A program made the translations under genes and the position numbers. The notes below the pieces were generated by a model. It saw only the letters and a list, made by a program, of their open reading frames with translations, had not been told where the DNA came from and searched no databases. Below, piece after piece: positions 1 through 6,944 of a stretch of 35,118 nt of DNA. The DNA is from Nitrospira sp. (GTDB lineage: Bacteria; Nitrospirota; Nitrospiria; Nitrospirales; Nitrospiraceae): assembly GCA_003135435.1 (NCBI GenBank), contig PLBR01000059.1, positions 1 through 35,118 of the forward strand, given 5' to 3'. Numbering within the stretch: position 1 is the first letter of the stretch; each line of letters opens with the position of its first letter.

Positions 1-179
1 GGCTTCGGCGAACTCGACACGCTGGTACCGGCCTACGCCGCCACCATCCACAAGAGCCAGGGCTCGGAGTATCCCGCCGTGGTTATCCCGATCATGACCC
101 AGCACTACGCCATGCTGCAGAGGAACCTCCTCTACACCGGCATCACCCGCGGCAAAAAACTCGTGGTCTTGGTTGGCAG
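1..179 (+). pseudogene. RecD-like DNA helicase, C-terminal fragment
   Basis: Frame 1 is open from the first base. It reads a stretch typical of the C-terminal helicase domain (UvrD_C_2) of RecD-type ATP-dependent helicases: [18 protein letters not shown], then a segment with [20 protein letters not shown]. The family normally continues a few dozen residues beyond this point (VGQKKALAIAV-like). Here the similarity stops near base 178, and the reading shifts into the rfbB tail in another frame. The N-terminal part lies outside the window. What is visible is a fragment without its proper end, so it is either a truncated pseudogene or one side of an assembly chimera. It is unrelated in function to the sugar genes that follow. 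Confidence 0.75.
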
Positions 180-335
180 CCGAAGGTGTCTTTTGAAGAA
201 GGGATCCGGACGGCAGTGGAGTGGTATCGCACGCACGAAGGTTGGTGGAAGAAGATCAAGTCCGGGGAGTTTCGCACCTACTACGATGAAATGTATGGCC
301 GGCGTCTGCAAGAAGGACGGGCGTGCGGATCTTAA
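171..335 (+). pseudogene. rfbB: dTDP-glucose 4,6-dehydratase, C-terminal fragment
   Basis: Frame 3 from about base 171 reads [13 protein letters not shown], then [10 protein letters not shown], and ends [17 protein letters not shown] before the TAA at 333-335. This is the characteristic C-terminus of RfbB/RmlB, the NAD-dependent dehydratase that converts dTDP-glucose to dTDP-4-keto-6-deoxyglucose in dTDP-rhamnose synthesis. Only about 54 of roughly 350 residues are present; the nucleotide-binding and catalytic parts are missing. Upstream, the similarity changes abruptly to a RecD-like helicase. The stop codon overlaps the rfbD start by 13 bases, the normal translational coupling of rfb operons, so the downstream side looks native. 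Confidence 0.8.
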
Positions 336-1219
336 TTACTGGAGCGAATGGTCAGTTTGGCTGCGATCTCCAACGCACTTTTGCGTCGCACGAATTAATC
401 TTGATGGACCTCCCGACCTTCGATCTGACCAAGTCTTCATGTGAGGAACAGGTAGCCAGTGCCCGACCTGACTTGGTGATCCATGCTGCAGCCTACACGG
501 ATGTCGATGGGGCCGAGCACCAGCCTGATCTGGCTATGGCAGTCAATGCCCAAGGGACAGAATGGGTAGCCAGGGGAACGACGAGAGCCAAAGCTCGGCT
601 GATCTATATCTCGACCGACTATGTGTTCGATGGATTGAAGAAGACTCCTTATCTTGAAAGTGATCTGGCGAATCCGCTCAATCAGTACGGCAAATCAAAA
701 CTGGAAGGCGAGCGACGGGCGCTCGACCTCTGTCACGATTCGCTCGTCGTTCGAACGTCTTGGCTCTACGGTGCCCATGGCAAGAATTTTGTAAAGACGA
801 TGATGCGATTGGCAATAGAGCAGCCGGAACTGCGTGTGGTGGTAGATCAACGTGGATGTCCGACGAACGCGGCTGATCTGGCGCAGTCGTTAGCCAAGAT
901 GCTTACGCTCGACATCCGGGGAATTGTCCACGCGACGGGGACAGGTGACTGTACCTGGTACGAACTGGCGTCTGCCATCGTATCGGCGATGGGGCGACAG
1001 AATCCCGTACATCCCATTACAACCGCTGAAGCAGGACGGCGAGCTGCCCGGCCTAGTTATTCTGTGCTAGCGAATTGCGTCCTGAAGCAGTCGGGAATTA
1101 CGCTTCCGCCTTGGCAATACAGTTTAATTCGATTTGTTGGAGAACACGGTCATGACAGTCAGTTTAAATCTTCTAATGCAGAATTAGATTCAATAGTCAC
1201 AATTGATGGAGCCCCCTAA
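323..1219 (+). CDS. rfbD: dTDP-4-dehydrorhamnose reductase
   Basis: RfbD/RmlD reduces dTDP-4-keto-L-rhamnose to dTDP-L-rhamnose with NAD(P)H, the last step of the activated rhamnose pathway, in the cytoplasm. The 298-residue length fits the family. The N-terminus has the Rossmann motif TGANGQFG (residues 6-13). STDYVFDG (97-104) and YGKSK (122-126) supply the short-chain dehydrogenase Ser/Thr-Tyr-Lys catalytic set, and RTSWLYG follows at 144-150. The start is a GTG inside the end of the rfbB fragment, giving a 13-base overlap. The next gene begins 5 bases after the stop, so the two are probably co-transcribed. rfbA and rfbC are not in the window and would have to lie elsewhere. Confidence 0.93.
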   Translation: MRILITGANGQFGCDLQRTFASHELILMDLPTFDLTKSSCEEQVASARPDLVIHAAAYTDVDGAEHQPDLAMAVNAQGTEWVARGTTRAKARLIYISTDYVFDGLKKTPYLESDLANPLNQYGKSKLEGERRALDLCHDSLVVRTSWLYGAHGKNFVKTMMRLAIEQPELRVVVDQRGCPTNAADLAQSLAKMLTLDIRGIVHATGTGDCTWYELASAIVSAMGRQNPVHPITTAEAGRRAARPSYSVLANCVLKQSGITLPPWQYSLIRFVGEHGHDSQFKSSNAELDSIVTIDGAP

Positions 1220-1224
1220 TTAGA

Positions 1225-2529
1225 ATGAGCAAAGAAAGTGGGCCAGGAGCATTCCCGCCACAGTTATCCACCGCCACAGTGGACGCTAAGACTTCCATTC
1301 ATTTACTGTTTTGGAAAATTCAGGTTTATGGGGTTGCGGTCATTACGTTTTTCAGTTTTTCCCCTGCGTTGGTCCATTTGCAGGAATATATATTTCTGTT
1401 TTTACTTGCGGCAGTCGTGGGCATAAGTGGCGTCGATAGAGTAATTCCATGGGTTAAAACCTCCATAGATATTCCTATAGGTTGCTTTGTTATGTGGGTC
1501 CTTTGCACCGTTCCATTTGCAACAGATGTTTCATACAGCTTTGTCGAGTGGCGCAAGTTCATCACACATGTCTTAGCATTCTATTGGGCCAGCGTGGTGT
1601 TTCAAAAGCAGACCCAAAGTCATTGGCAATCCTTGATGTTTGGGGCTGTGTTAGCAGGGGGGCTTTGTTTGACTTTCTATGCGATGTCCGATTTTTTCCT
1701 ACAGGGCGGATCCTGGCGATATAGTCGTGGATTTCGTGCCGGGGCTCCATCCTCTGACTATAATTGGTTGAGTACCTACCTCGTTCTCGTGTTGCCTCTT
1801 TTCATTGCGGGTTGGTTCGTCTATCGTGATTGGTGGGTGCGATTGGTTATTGCTCTCTCGTTGGTCCTGGGTGCTATGGCACAGATGGCATCATATACTC
1901 GTGCAGGTTGGTTGGCACACGCCGCGCAGGGGTTTGGGTTTGGGTTCGTCCACAGACGTCGTCAGTTCATGTTCGTACTGATCGGCATCTGTTTGCTGAT
2001 AGGATTATTCACCCAAATAAATATTCCTGGATGGCGTGAGACCGATACACTGAATCCTTGGACACTCGAGGCTCGATTTTCAGTCTGGAAATTAGGTCTG
2101 GCTGATATTCGTGATCATCCGTTTGTTGGTGTGGGGTATGGAAATGACACATTTGTAAAGCGTCACCAAGAATATGTTCACGAGGCGCAACTCTTCAAAG
2201 ATGAGCAGGCGCGAGTCTTGCCCTCGATGCATAGCACCTTTCTTATGGTCGCATTAGGTAGTGGACTACCCGCCTTTGCCACCTTTGTCTGGATCTTTGT
2301 TGCAATCATTAGGCGCCTGGTTGTGATCAAGAAAATTGACCTCCACACAGATATTGGTGTGCTTTCATTGGCAATAGGCATGGCCGTTCTTGGGTTTGCG
2401 GTACGTAACGGCTTTGATTACATGTTTGCAGGCAGCATGTCTTACCTGTTCTGGATTCTAGTCGCCTACGGTTTTGCTCTTCGGAACGTACAGCCTCTCG
2501 GCAGATCAGACAGTGAGGTGCACAGTTAG
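1225..2529 (+). CDS. O-antigen ligase / Wzy-like membrane protein
   Basis: This 434-residue protein is almost entirely hydrophobic, with about ten to twelve predicted membrane spans. The hallmarks of the O-antigen ligase/polymerase superfamily (Wzy_C, WaaL-like) are visible: the ASYTRAGWLAH segment near the middle, corresponding to the family SR-GW motif, and the periplasmic-loop motif DHPFVGVGYGN before the last spans. Members either join lipid-linked glycan to lipid A-core (WaaL) or polymerise repeat units (Wzy); sequence alone does not separate them. It starts 5 bases after rfbD and ends before a 142-base gap. Codon use is more AT-rich than in rfbD, as is common for O-antigen genes. Confidence 0.8.
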   Translation: MSKESGPGAFPPQLSTATVDAKTSIHLLFWKIQVYGVAVITFFSFSPALVHLQEYIFLFLLAAVVGISGVDRVIPWVKTSIDIPIGCFVMWVLCTVPFATDVSYSFVEWRKFITHVLAFYWASVVFQKQTQSHWQSLMFGAVLAGGLCLTFYAMSDFFLQGGSWRYSRGFRAGAPSSDYNWLSTYLVLVLPLFIAGWFVYRDWWVRLVIALSLVLGAMAQMASYTRAGWLAHAAQGFGFGFVHRRRQFMFVLIGICLLIGLFTQINIPGWRETDTLNPWTLEARFSVWKLGLADIRDHPFVGVGYGNDTFVKRHQEYVHEAQLFKDEQARVLPSMHSTFLMVALGSGLPAFATFVWIFVAIIRRLVVIKKIDLHTDIGVLSLAIGMAVLGFAVRNGFDYMFAGSMSYLFWILVAYGFALRNVQPLGRSDSEVHS

Positions 2530-2570
2530 TTTATTGTATGAGATTCAGTAATCCGACGTGGAATTTTTCC

Positions 2571-2599
2571 TTGACTCGATTAGGTTTAATTGCTATCCC
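2571..2599 (+). promoter_or_regulatory. Candidate sigma-70 promoter upstream of pseB
   Basis: TTGACT (2571-2576) and TATCCC (2594-2599) are separated by exactly 17 bases in the AT-rich gap between the O-antigen ligase-like gene and pseB. The -35 box matches the consensus in five of six positions; the -10 box is weaker. It would give a leader of about 65 bases. Confidence 0.4.
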
Positions 2600-2671
2600 A
2601 ATGCGCTGTCAATTTATGCGAGTAAACAATGCAGGATAAAGAATCTGTTGAGAGCGTGGAAGGAGTAAAGC

Positions 2672-3670
2672 GTGGAACGGCTTGACTGGTCAAGATCGAG
2701 AGTCTTAATTACTGGTGGAACAGGTTCATTTGGGAAGAAGTGTATGGAGACGCTTCTTCGTGAGAATCATCCAGAAAAACTTGTAGTTTTCAGCCGTGAT
2801 GAGCTCAAGCAGCATGAGATGCGGCAAAAGTTTCCAGACAACGGTTCATCCTCTGTTCGATACTTTATTGGAGATGTGCGAGATAAGGATCGTCTGTATC
2901 GGGCGTTCCAAGGCATTGATCTGGTAATCCATGCCGCAGCGCTGAAGCAAGTTCCGGCATGTGAGTACAACCCATTCGAAGCGGTGCAAACGAATGTTAT
3001 TGGAGCAAAGAATGTGATCGATGCGGCGATAGGCTGTGGGGTGAAGAGAGTTATCGCCCTGTCGACGGACAAGGCGGTGAGTCCAATCAACCTTTATGGT
3101 GCGACTAAATTGGTAGCTGAAAAATTGTTTGTTCAGGGGAATTCCTATGTTGGTTCAGGGGGAACTCGCCTCTCCTGCGTACGGTACGGCAATGTAGTTG
3201 GAAGTCGAGGAAGTGTGATTCCTCTATTTAAGGAACAACGTAAGACAGGAAAGATCACTCTTACGGACAATCGGATGACGCGGTTCTGGATCACCCTGGA
3301 GCAAGGCATCCGATTTGTACTGCGATGTGCTGAGCAGATGCACGGAGGTGAAGTGTTCGTTCCTAAGATCCCCAGCATGAGAATGACAGACTTGGCTGAA
3401 GCGGTAGCTCCAGGTTGCCAGATTGAGTTGACTGGTATCCGTCCAGGAGAAAAGCTTCATGAGGTGTTGGTGGCCGAAGATGAGGCACGGAATTCGTTCG
3501 AATTTGACGACATGTTCGTGATCACTCCTATCTTTCAGTGGTGGACGAGTGAAAAATGGCCTGGTGGAAAACCGCTTCCGGATGGCTATCGCTATGCGAG
3601 TGACACCAATACTGATTGGTTCACTCCGTCTCAGTTACACTCGATAATTGACGAAGGTGAGAGTGAGTGA
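2672..3670 (+). CDS. pseB: UDP-GlcNAc 4,6-dehydratase (inverting)
   Basis: PseB carries out the first step of CMP-pseudaminic acid synthesis: NADP-dependent 4,6-dehydration and 5-epimerisation of UDP-GlcNAc. The 332-residue protein has the Rossmann motif TGGTGSFG (14-21), SRDELKQHEM (41-50), the family signature HAAALKQVPACEYNPFEA (87-104), and a STDKA (131-135) plus Y142-x3-K146 catalytic set. STDK in place of STS/STD-Y is typical of PseB/FlaA1-type inverting dehydratases. The GTG start is preceded by AGGAG (2661-2665) at good spacing. In many genomes pseB and pseC are adjacent. Here 560 bases with a MITE separate them, so pseB may be transcribed separately from pseC-pseI. Confidence 0.92.
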   Translation: MERLDWSRSRVLITGGTGSFGKKCMETLLRENHPEKLVVFSRDELKQHEMRQKFPDNGSSSVRYFIGDVRDKDRLYRAFQGIDLVIHAAALKQVPACEYNPFEAVQTNVIGAKNVIDAAIGCGVKRVIALSTDKAVSPINLYGATKLVAEKLFVQGNSYVGSGGTRLSCVRYGNVVGSRGSVIPLFKEQRKTGKITLTDNRMTRFWITLEQGIRFVLRCAEQMHGGEVFVPKIPSMRMTDLAEAVAPGCQIELTGIRPGEKLHEVLVAEDEARNSFEFDDMFVITPIFQWWTSEKWPGGKPLPDGYRYASDTNTDWFTPSQLHSIIDEGESE

Positions 3671-3788
3671 GTCTGTTCTGAGAGAGCTCGTGTGTCAGCT
3701 GGCTATTTCCTCTGCTGATGACTGTGCTATTAGGGCAGCCTCCACCAACATGGCTGAGCCCCTGAAATTCTATTTCGGAAATGGATAA
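3663..3788 (+). CDS. Small ORF overlapping pseB, possible gene remnant
   Basis: A GTG at 3663 opens a 41-codon frame that overlaps the pseB stop. It reads SESVLRELVCQLAISSADD, with NMAEPLKFYFGNG at its end. The composition looks protein-like. A second frame just after it (from about 3781) reads MDNIFVAFQDGHLCT before a stop, so this may be a longer gene broken by a frameshift and then by the MITE that begins about 60 bases on. I do not recognise the family. Confidence 0.25.
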   Translation: MSESVLRELVCQLAISSADDCAIRAASTNMAEPLKFYFGNG

Positions 3789-4230
3789 CATATTTGTGGC
3801 GTTTCAAGATGGTCATTTATGCACCTAAACCACGTGGGTCTACTAGCCCGCATTATTCACGAAGGCTTCTACTGCAACCGTCGATACGCCGCTACGACAA
3901 GCCTGACGGCGGGCGGGCTCACCGCTCGGACCCTCAACGTACTGCACGAGTACGCATCGGGTCCTCACGGCTCCGCGCACTCGTCTCGCTTGGCGTCTCG
4001 GCGGTTTCGTCACGAACCTTCGTGAATAATGCAGGCTAGGCTCAGCCGACTCCGGAAATGACAAGATAGCGATCGCCCAATATATATATATATGGACCCT
4101 TTCGAGAGTTTCCGATTATGTAGGGCATTTTGCTGTAGGGATGCCGAGAGGGAGTATTCATATGAAACTAGGAGCGGAGAAAGTAAATGGTAGTGTCCGC
4201 AGAAGGGCAAGTGGCATTAGCTGAACAGGC
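3671..4230. other. Gap between pseB and pseC
   Basis: These 560 bases hold the end of a small ORF, a 189-bp palindromic element (3847-4035), a short (TA)n run around 4081-4093, and a 20-codon ATG frame from 4161 (starting MKLGAEKVNG) that ends just before pseC. That frame is preceded by a GGGAG at 4150-4154, but I cannot assign it. No long ORF on either strand is convincing. The last 190 bases probably carry the promoter or leader of the pseC operon, although no clear box is visible. Confidence 0.5.
3847..4035. mobile_element. 189-bp palindromic MITE with CTAG target duplication
   Basis: The ends are CCCGCATTATTCACGAAGG (3847-3865) and the complement of CCTGCATTATTCACGAAGG (4017-4035), 18 of 19 bases identical. 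CTAG flanks both sides (3843-3846 and 4036-4039), as expected for a 4-base target duplication. The interior is GC-rich and imperfectly palindromic throughout, centred on CGTACTGCACGAGTACG near 3945. There is no transposase ORF, so it would depend on a transposase elsewhere. The CC ends and 4-base duplication resemble the IS1380 family; that assignment is from memory and is an inference. Confidence 0.75.
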
Positions 4231-5391
4231 ATGATTCCTTACGGCCGCCAAGATATCTCCGAAGCTGACATCCAGGCGGTGGTAGATGTTCTACGTTCGG
4301 ATTTCCTGACACAAGGCCCTGCCGTTCCAGCATTTGAAAAGGCCATTGCTGATTACTGCGGTGCGCAGCATGCGGTGGCCGTCAACAGCGCTACCAGTGC
4401 CCTGCACATCGCTTGCTTGGCGCTAGGGGTGGGTCCGGGCGACTGGGTGTGGACCAGTCCGGTCACCTTTGTGGCTAGTGCCAACTGCGCTCTGTATTGT
4501 GGTGCACAGGTTGATTTTGTGGACATCGATCCGTGCACGTATAACCTAAGCGTGGAACGCTTGGCGGAAAAGTTGGCTCAGGCGAAGAAGTCAGGCTGCC
4601 TGCCCAAAGTGGTGATCCCGGTACATCTATGTGGCCAACCCTGTGGCATGGCAGATATCCGTGCGCTCGGTCAGCGCTATGGCTTCAAGATCATCGAGGA
4701 TGCCTCTCACGCAATAGGTGGCCGATACAAGGGCGAGCCCATCGGCAACTGCCGCTATAGCGACATCACGGTATTCAGCTTTCACCCGGTCAAGATCATC
4801 ACAACCGGTGAAGGCGGAATGGCATTGACCAATGATGAAAGCCTTGCCAAGCACATGCAACTCCTGCGTAGTCATGGCATCACCCGCGATGTAGCGGATA
4901 TGACCCACTCGCCGGACGGCCCCTGGTACTACCAGCAGATCGACCTAGGTTTTAACTATCGCATGGCGGATATACAGGCGGCGCTGGGCCTAAGCCAGAT
5001 GCGGCGACTCGACGAATTTGTCAACAAGCGCCATGCCATTGCCCAGCGTTATGACGAACTACTGGCTGACTTGCCTGTGATCATACCCTCGAAGCACCCG
5101 GACAGTTATTCGGGTCTGCATTTGTATGTGATTCGTCTCAAGCTTAACCAGATCCGCAAGACCCATCGAGAGGTGTTCGAGACCATGCGCGCAACGAGCA
5201 TTGGCGTGAACATACATTATATCCCCGTATACCGTCAGCCCTATTACGAGGTGCTAGGGTTTAAGCCCGGGCATTGTCTTGAGGCTGAGAAATACTACTC
5301 AGAGGCCATCAGCTTGCCGTTGTATTCAGCGTTGACGGAAGCGCAGCATGATCAGGTGGTGACAGCATTGCGTGAAGCGACAAGCGCATGA
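4231..5391 (+). CDS. pseC: UDP-4-amino-4,6-dideoxy-AltNAc transaminase
   Basis: PseC is the PLP-dependent aminotransferase of the DegT/DnrJ/EryC1 family that aminates the C4 keto sugar made by PseB, giving UDP-4-amino-4,6-dideoxy-N-acetyl-beta-L-altrosamine. The 386-residue length is normal. The start MIPYGRQDISEADI is typical of PseC. The EDASHAIGG segment (156-164, with D157 contacting the PLP ring nitrogen) and SFHPVKIITTGEGG (183-196, K188 forming the internal aldimine) are both intact. There is no strong ribosome binding site before the ATG. The stop overlaps the pseF start as ATGA, so pseC and pseF are translationally coupled. Confidence 0.93.
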   Translation: MIPYGRQDISEADIQAVVDVLRSDFLTQGPAVPAFEKAIADYCGAQHAVAVNSATSALHIACLALGVGPGDWVWTSPVTFVASANCALYCGAQVDFVDIDPCTYNLSVERLAEKLAQAKKSGCLPKVVIPVHLCGQPCGMADIRALGQRYGFKIIEDASHAIGGRYKGEPIGNCRYSDITVFSFHPVKIITTGEGGMALTNDESLAKHMQLLRSHGITRDVADMTHSPDGPWYYQQIDLGFNYRMADIQAALGLSQMRRLDEFVNKRHAIAQRYDELLADLPVIIPSKHPDSYSGLHLYVIRLKLNQIRKTHREVFETMRATSIGVNIHYIPVYRQPYYEVLGFKPGHCLEAEKYYSEAISLPLYSALTEAQHDQVVTALREATSA

Positions 5392-6086
5392 AAATCGCCA
5401 TCATTCCCGCACGTGGCGGCAGCAAGCGCATCCCGCGCAAGAACATCAGGCCTTTTGCAGGCAGGCCGATGATTGCCCATGCCATAGTCATAGCGCAGAG
5501 TAGCGGTTTATTTGATCATATCGTGGTCTCGACAGACGATAAAGACATTGCCCGAGCCGCAACAGAATGTGGAGCAGAAGTTCCGTTTGTGCGACCGGCA
5601 GAGCTGGCAGACGATCACACGCCTACGGTTCCCGTGATCGCTCATGCCATTGGCGCCTGCCAGGCACTGGGTTGGTGGGTAGATCAGGTGTGCTGCATCT
5701 ATCCTGCCGTGCCGTTTCTGCAGGGAACTGATCTTCTGAACGCTCTGCACATACTTGAGACAAATGGCGTGGATTTTGTATTTCCTGTCGCGGCCTTCCC
5801 CTCAGCTATCCAGCGTGCGCTACGTCGATTGCCGAATGGGTTAATGGAACCATTTTATAGCCAGTATGCTACGACTCGAACTCAGGATCTTGAGCCGGCT
5901 TTTTACGATGCCGGTCAATTTTATTGGGGGCTTCCACAAACATGGATGCAGGAGAAGCCCATTCACCAGCATTGTGCGGGTCTGGTCATACCCAGTTGGC
6001 GCGTAGTTGATATTGATACAGACGAGGACTGGGAGCGAGCCGAATTGATGTATGCGGTATTTAATGACCCGAATCGTGCTGCATGA
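5388..6086 (+). CDS. pseF: Pseudaminic acid cytidylyltransferase
   Basis: PseF activates pseudaminic acid with CTP to CMP-pseudaminic acid, the donor used by surface-glycan or flagellin transferases. The 232-residue protein has the N-terminal nucleotide-binding signature IIPARGGSKRIPRKNI (5-20), the STDDKDIA segment and a late VDIDTDEDW acidic motif, all standard for CMP-sialate-type synthetases. It overlaps pseC by 4 bases, and its own stop overlaps the start of the broken methylase by 4 bases (ATGA). It is one of two CMP-sugar synthetases in the window; the other starts at 15751. Confidence 0.92.
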   Translation: MKIAIIPARGGSKRIPRKNIRPFAGRPMIAHAIVIAQSSGLFDHIVVSTDDKDIARAATECGAEVPFVRPAELADDHTPTVPVIAHAIGACQALGWWVDQVCCIYPAVPFLQGTDLLNALHILETNGVDFVFPVAAFPSAIQRALRRLPNGLMEPFYSQYATTRTQDLEPAFYDAGQFYWGLPQTWMQEKPIHQHCAGLVIPSWRVVDIDTDEDWERAELMYAVFNDPNRAA

Positions 6087-6285
6087 AAGCTCATTTAAGG
6101 GAAAAATTGCCGGAGATGAATATGGTTGAAAAATTTAAAACACCCCACGAGGAATTGGGGGCGGGCAAGTTTGGTACTGACTACATTGGTCGGAACAACA
6201 GCGCGCATTTCTTGGCATCCAGCCTGAATTTTTTCTCAAAAGCACTCAAGCAGGCTGGCCGGGTAACACCCTGCATTGAGTTCGG

Positions 6286-6294
6286 GGCGAATAT
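6286..6294. repeat. Target-site duplication, left copy
   Basis: GGCGAATAT at 6286-6294 is repeated exactly at 6467-6475 on the other side of the 172-bp element. A single copy restores the methyltransferase reading frame, which supports transposition as the cause. Confidence 0.88.
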
Positions 6295-6466
6295 CAGTAG
6301 TGTCCGGTTAAGACAGAAATGGTCGTTTATTCAGTCGTAACCCATTGATTCGTATGGAGGCTGTGTTTGGTCTCGCATTGAAATCGTGACCACCATTAAA
6401 ACTTCGAAAATGCTTGCCGCCATTGGCTTTCAGCGGCGTGCGCCCATATTTAACCGGACACTACTG
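6295..6466. mobile_element. 172-bp MITE with 17-bp perfect inverted repeats
   Basis: The left end CAGTAGTGTCCGGTTAA (6295-6311) and the right end (6450-6466) are perfect inverted repeats, flanked by the 9-base direct repeat GGCGAATAT. The interior has no transposase, only short ORFs. It is a non-autonomous element, probably derived from a full insertion sequence with the same ends. I cannot name the family with confidence; the 9-base duplication would fit several DDE transposase families. Removing it restores one continuous frame across methyltransferase motif I. Confidence 0.9.
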
Positions 6467-6944
6467 GGCGAATATAGGGATGAACCTGAAGGCACTTCAA
6501 CTCCTTTACCCAGGTATTCATCTGAAGGGAGTTGAAATCAATCACGATGTCGCAAAGCAACTCACGGACTTGATTGGGGAGAGGAATGTATTTGAAGGCT
6601 CGGCTTTCGAGTATTCGGTAGCCGAGAAGGTGGATCTCTCATTGGTAAAAGGTGTTCTGATCCACATCAATCCGGACATGCTGGCTACTGTTTACGAAAA
6701 TTAAATCAGGCGTCAAGCCGGCTAATTTTAGTGTGTGAATATTACAATCCGTCACCCATAGCCATCCTTTATCGAGGGCATGCAGATCGTTTGTTCAAGA
6801 GGGATTTTGCGGGTGAAATGCTGGAAAAGTATCCTGACCTAAAGCTGATTGATTAAGGTTTTTCCTATCGCCGTGACCCAGCTTTTTCCCAGGACGATAT
6901 AACTTGGTTTCTGATGCAGAAGGCATAGCGAGAGGAATTGACTA

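Larger units (their letters stand above)
6083..6928 (+). pseudogene. Pseudaminic acid biosynthesis-associated methylase, inactivated
   Basis: When read through its lesions, this is a SAM-dependent methyltransferase of the kind repeatedly found in pseudaminic acid operons. Early residues HEELGAGKFGTDYIGRNN and CIEFGANI join to GMNLKALQLLYPG once the inserted element is removed, giving motif I (EFGANIGMNLK). Later pieces include KGVLIHINPDML, ILVCEYYNPSPIAI and RGHADRLFKRDFAGEML. Three independent lesions are visible: a 172-bp MITE at 6295-6466, loss of one A in the A-run at 6697-6700 (GAAAATTA where GAAAAATTA would keep frame), and a TAA at about 6853 replacing the Tyr codon before GFSYRRDPAF. 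The frame ends at the TAG at 6926-6928. The ATG start overlaps the pseF stop, so the gene was once part of the operon. Confidence 0.88.

Noticed and set aside
4081-4093. (TA)n microsatellite as a phase-variation switch
   Set aside because: Only about six TA units, outside any coding frame, and no promoter boxes flank it.
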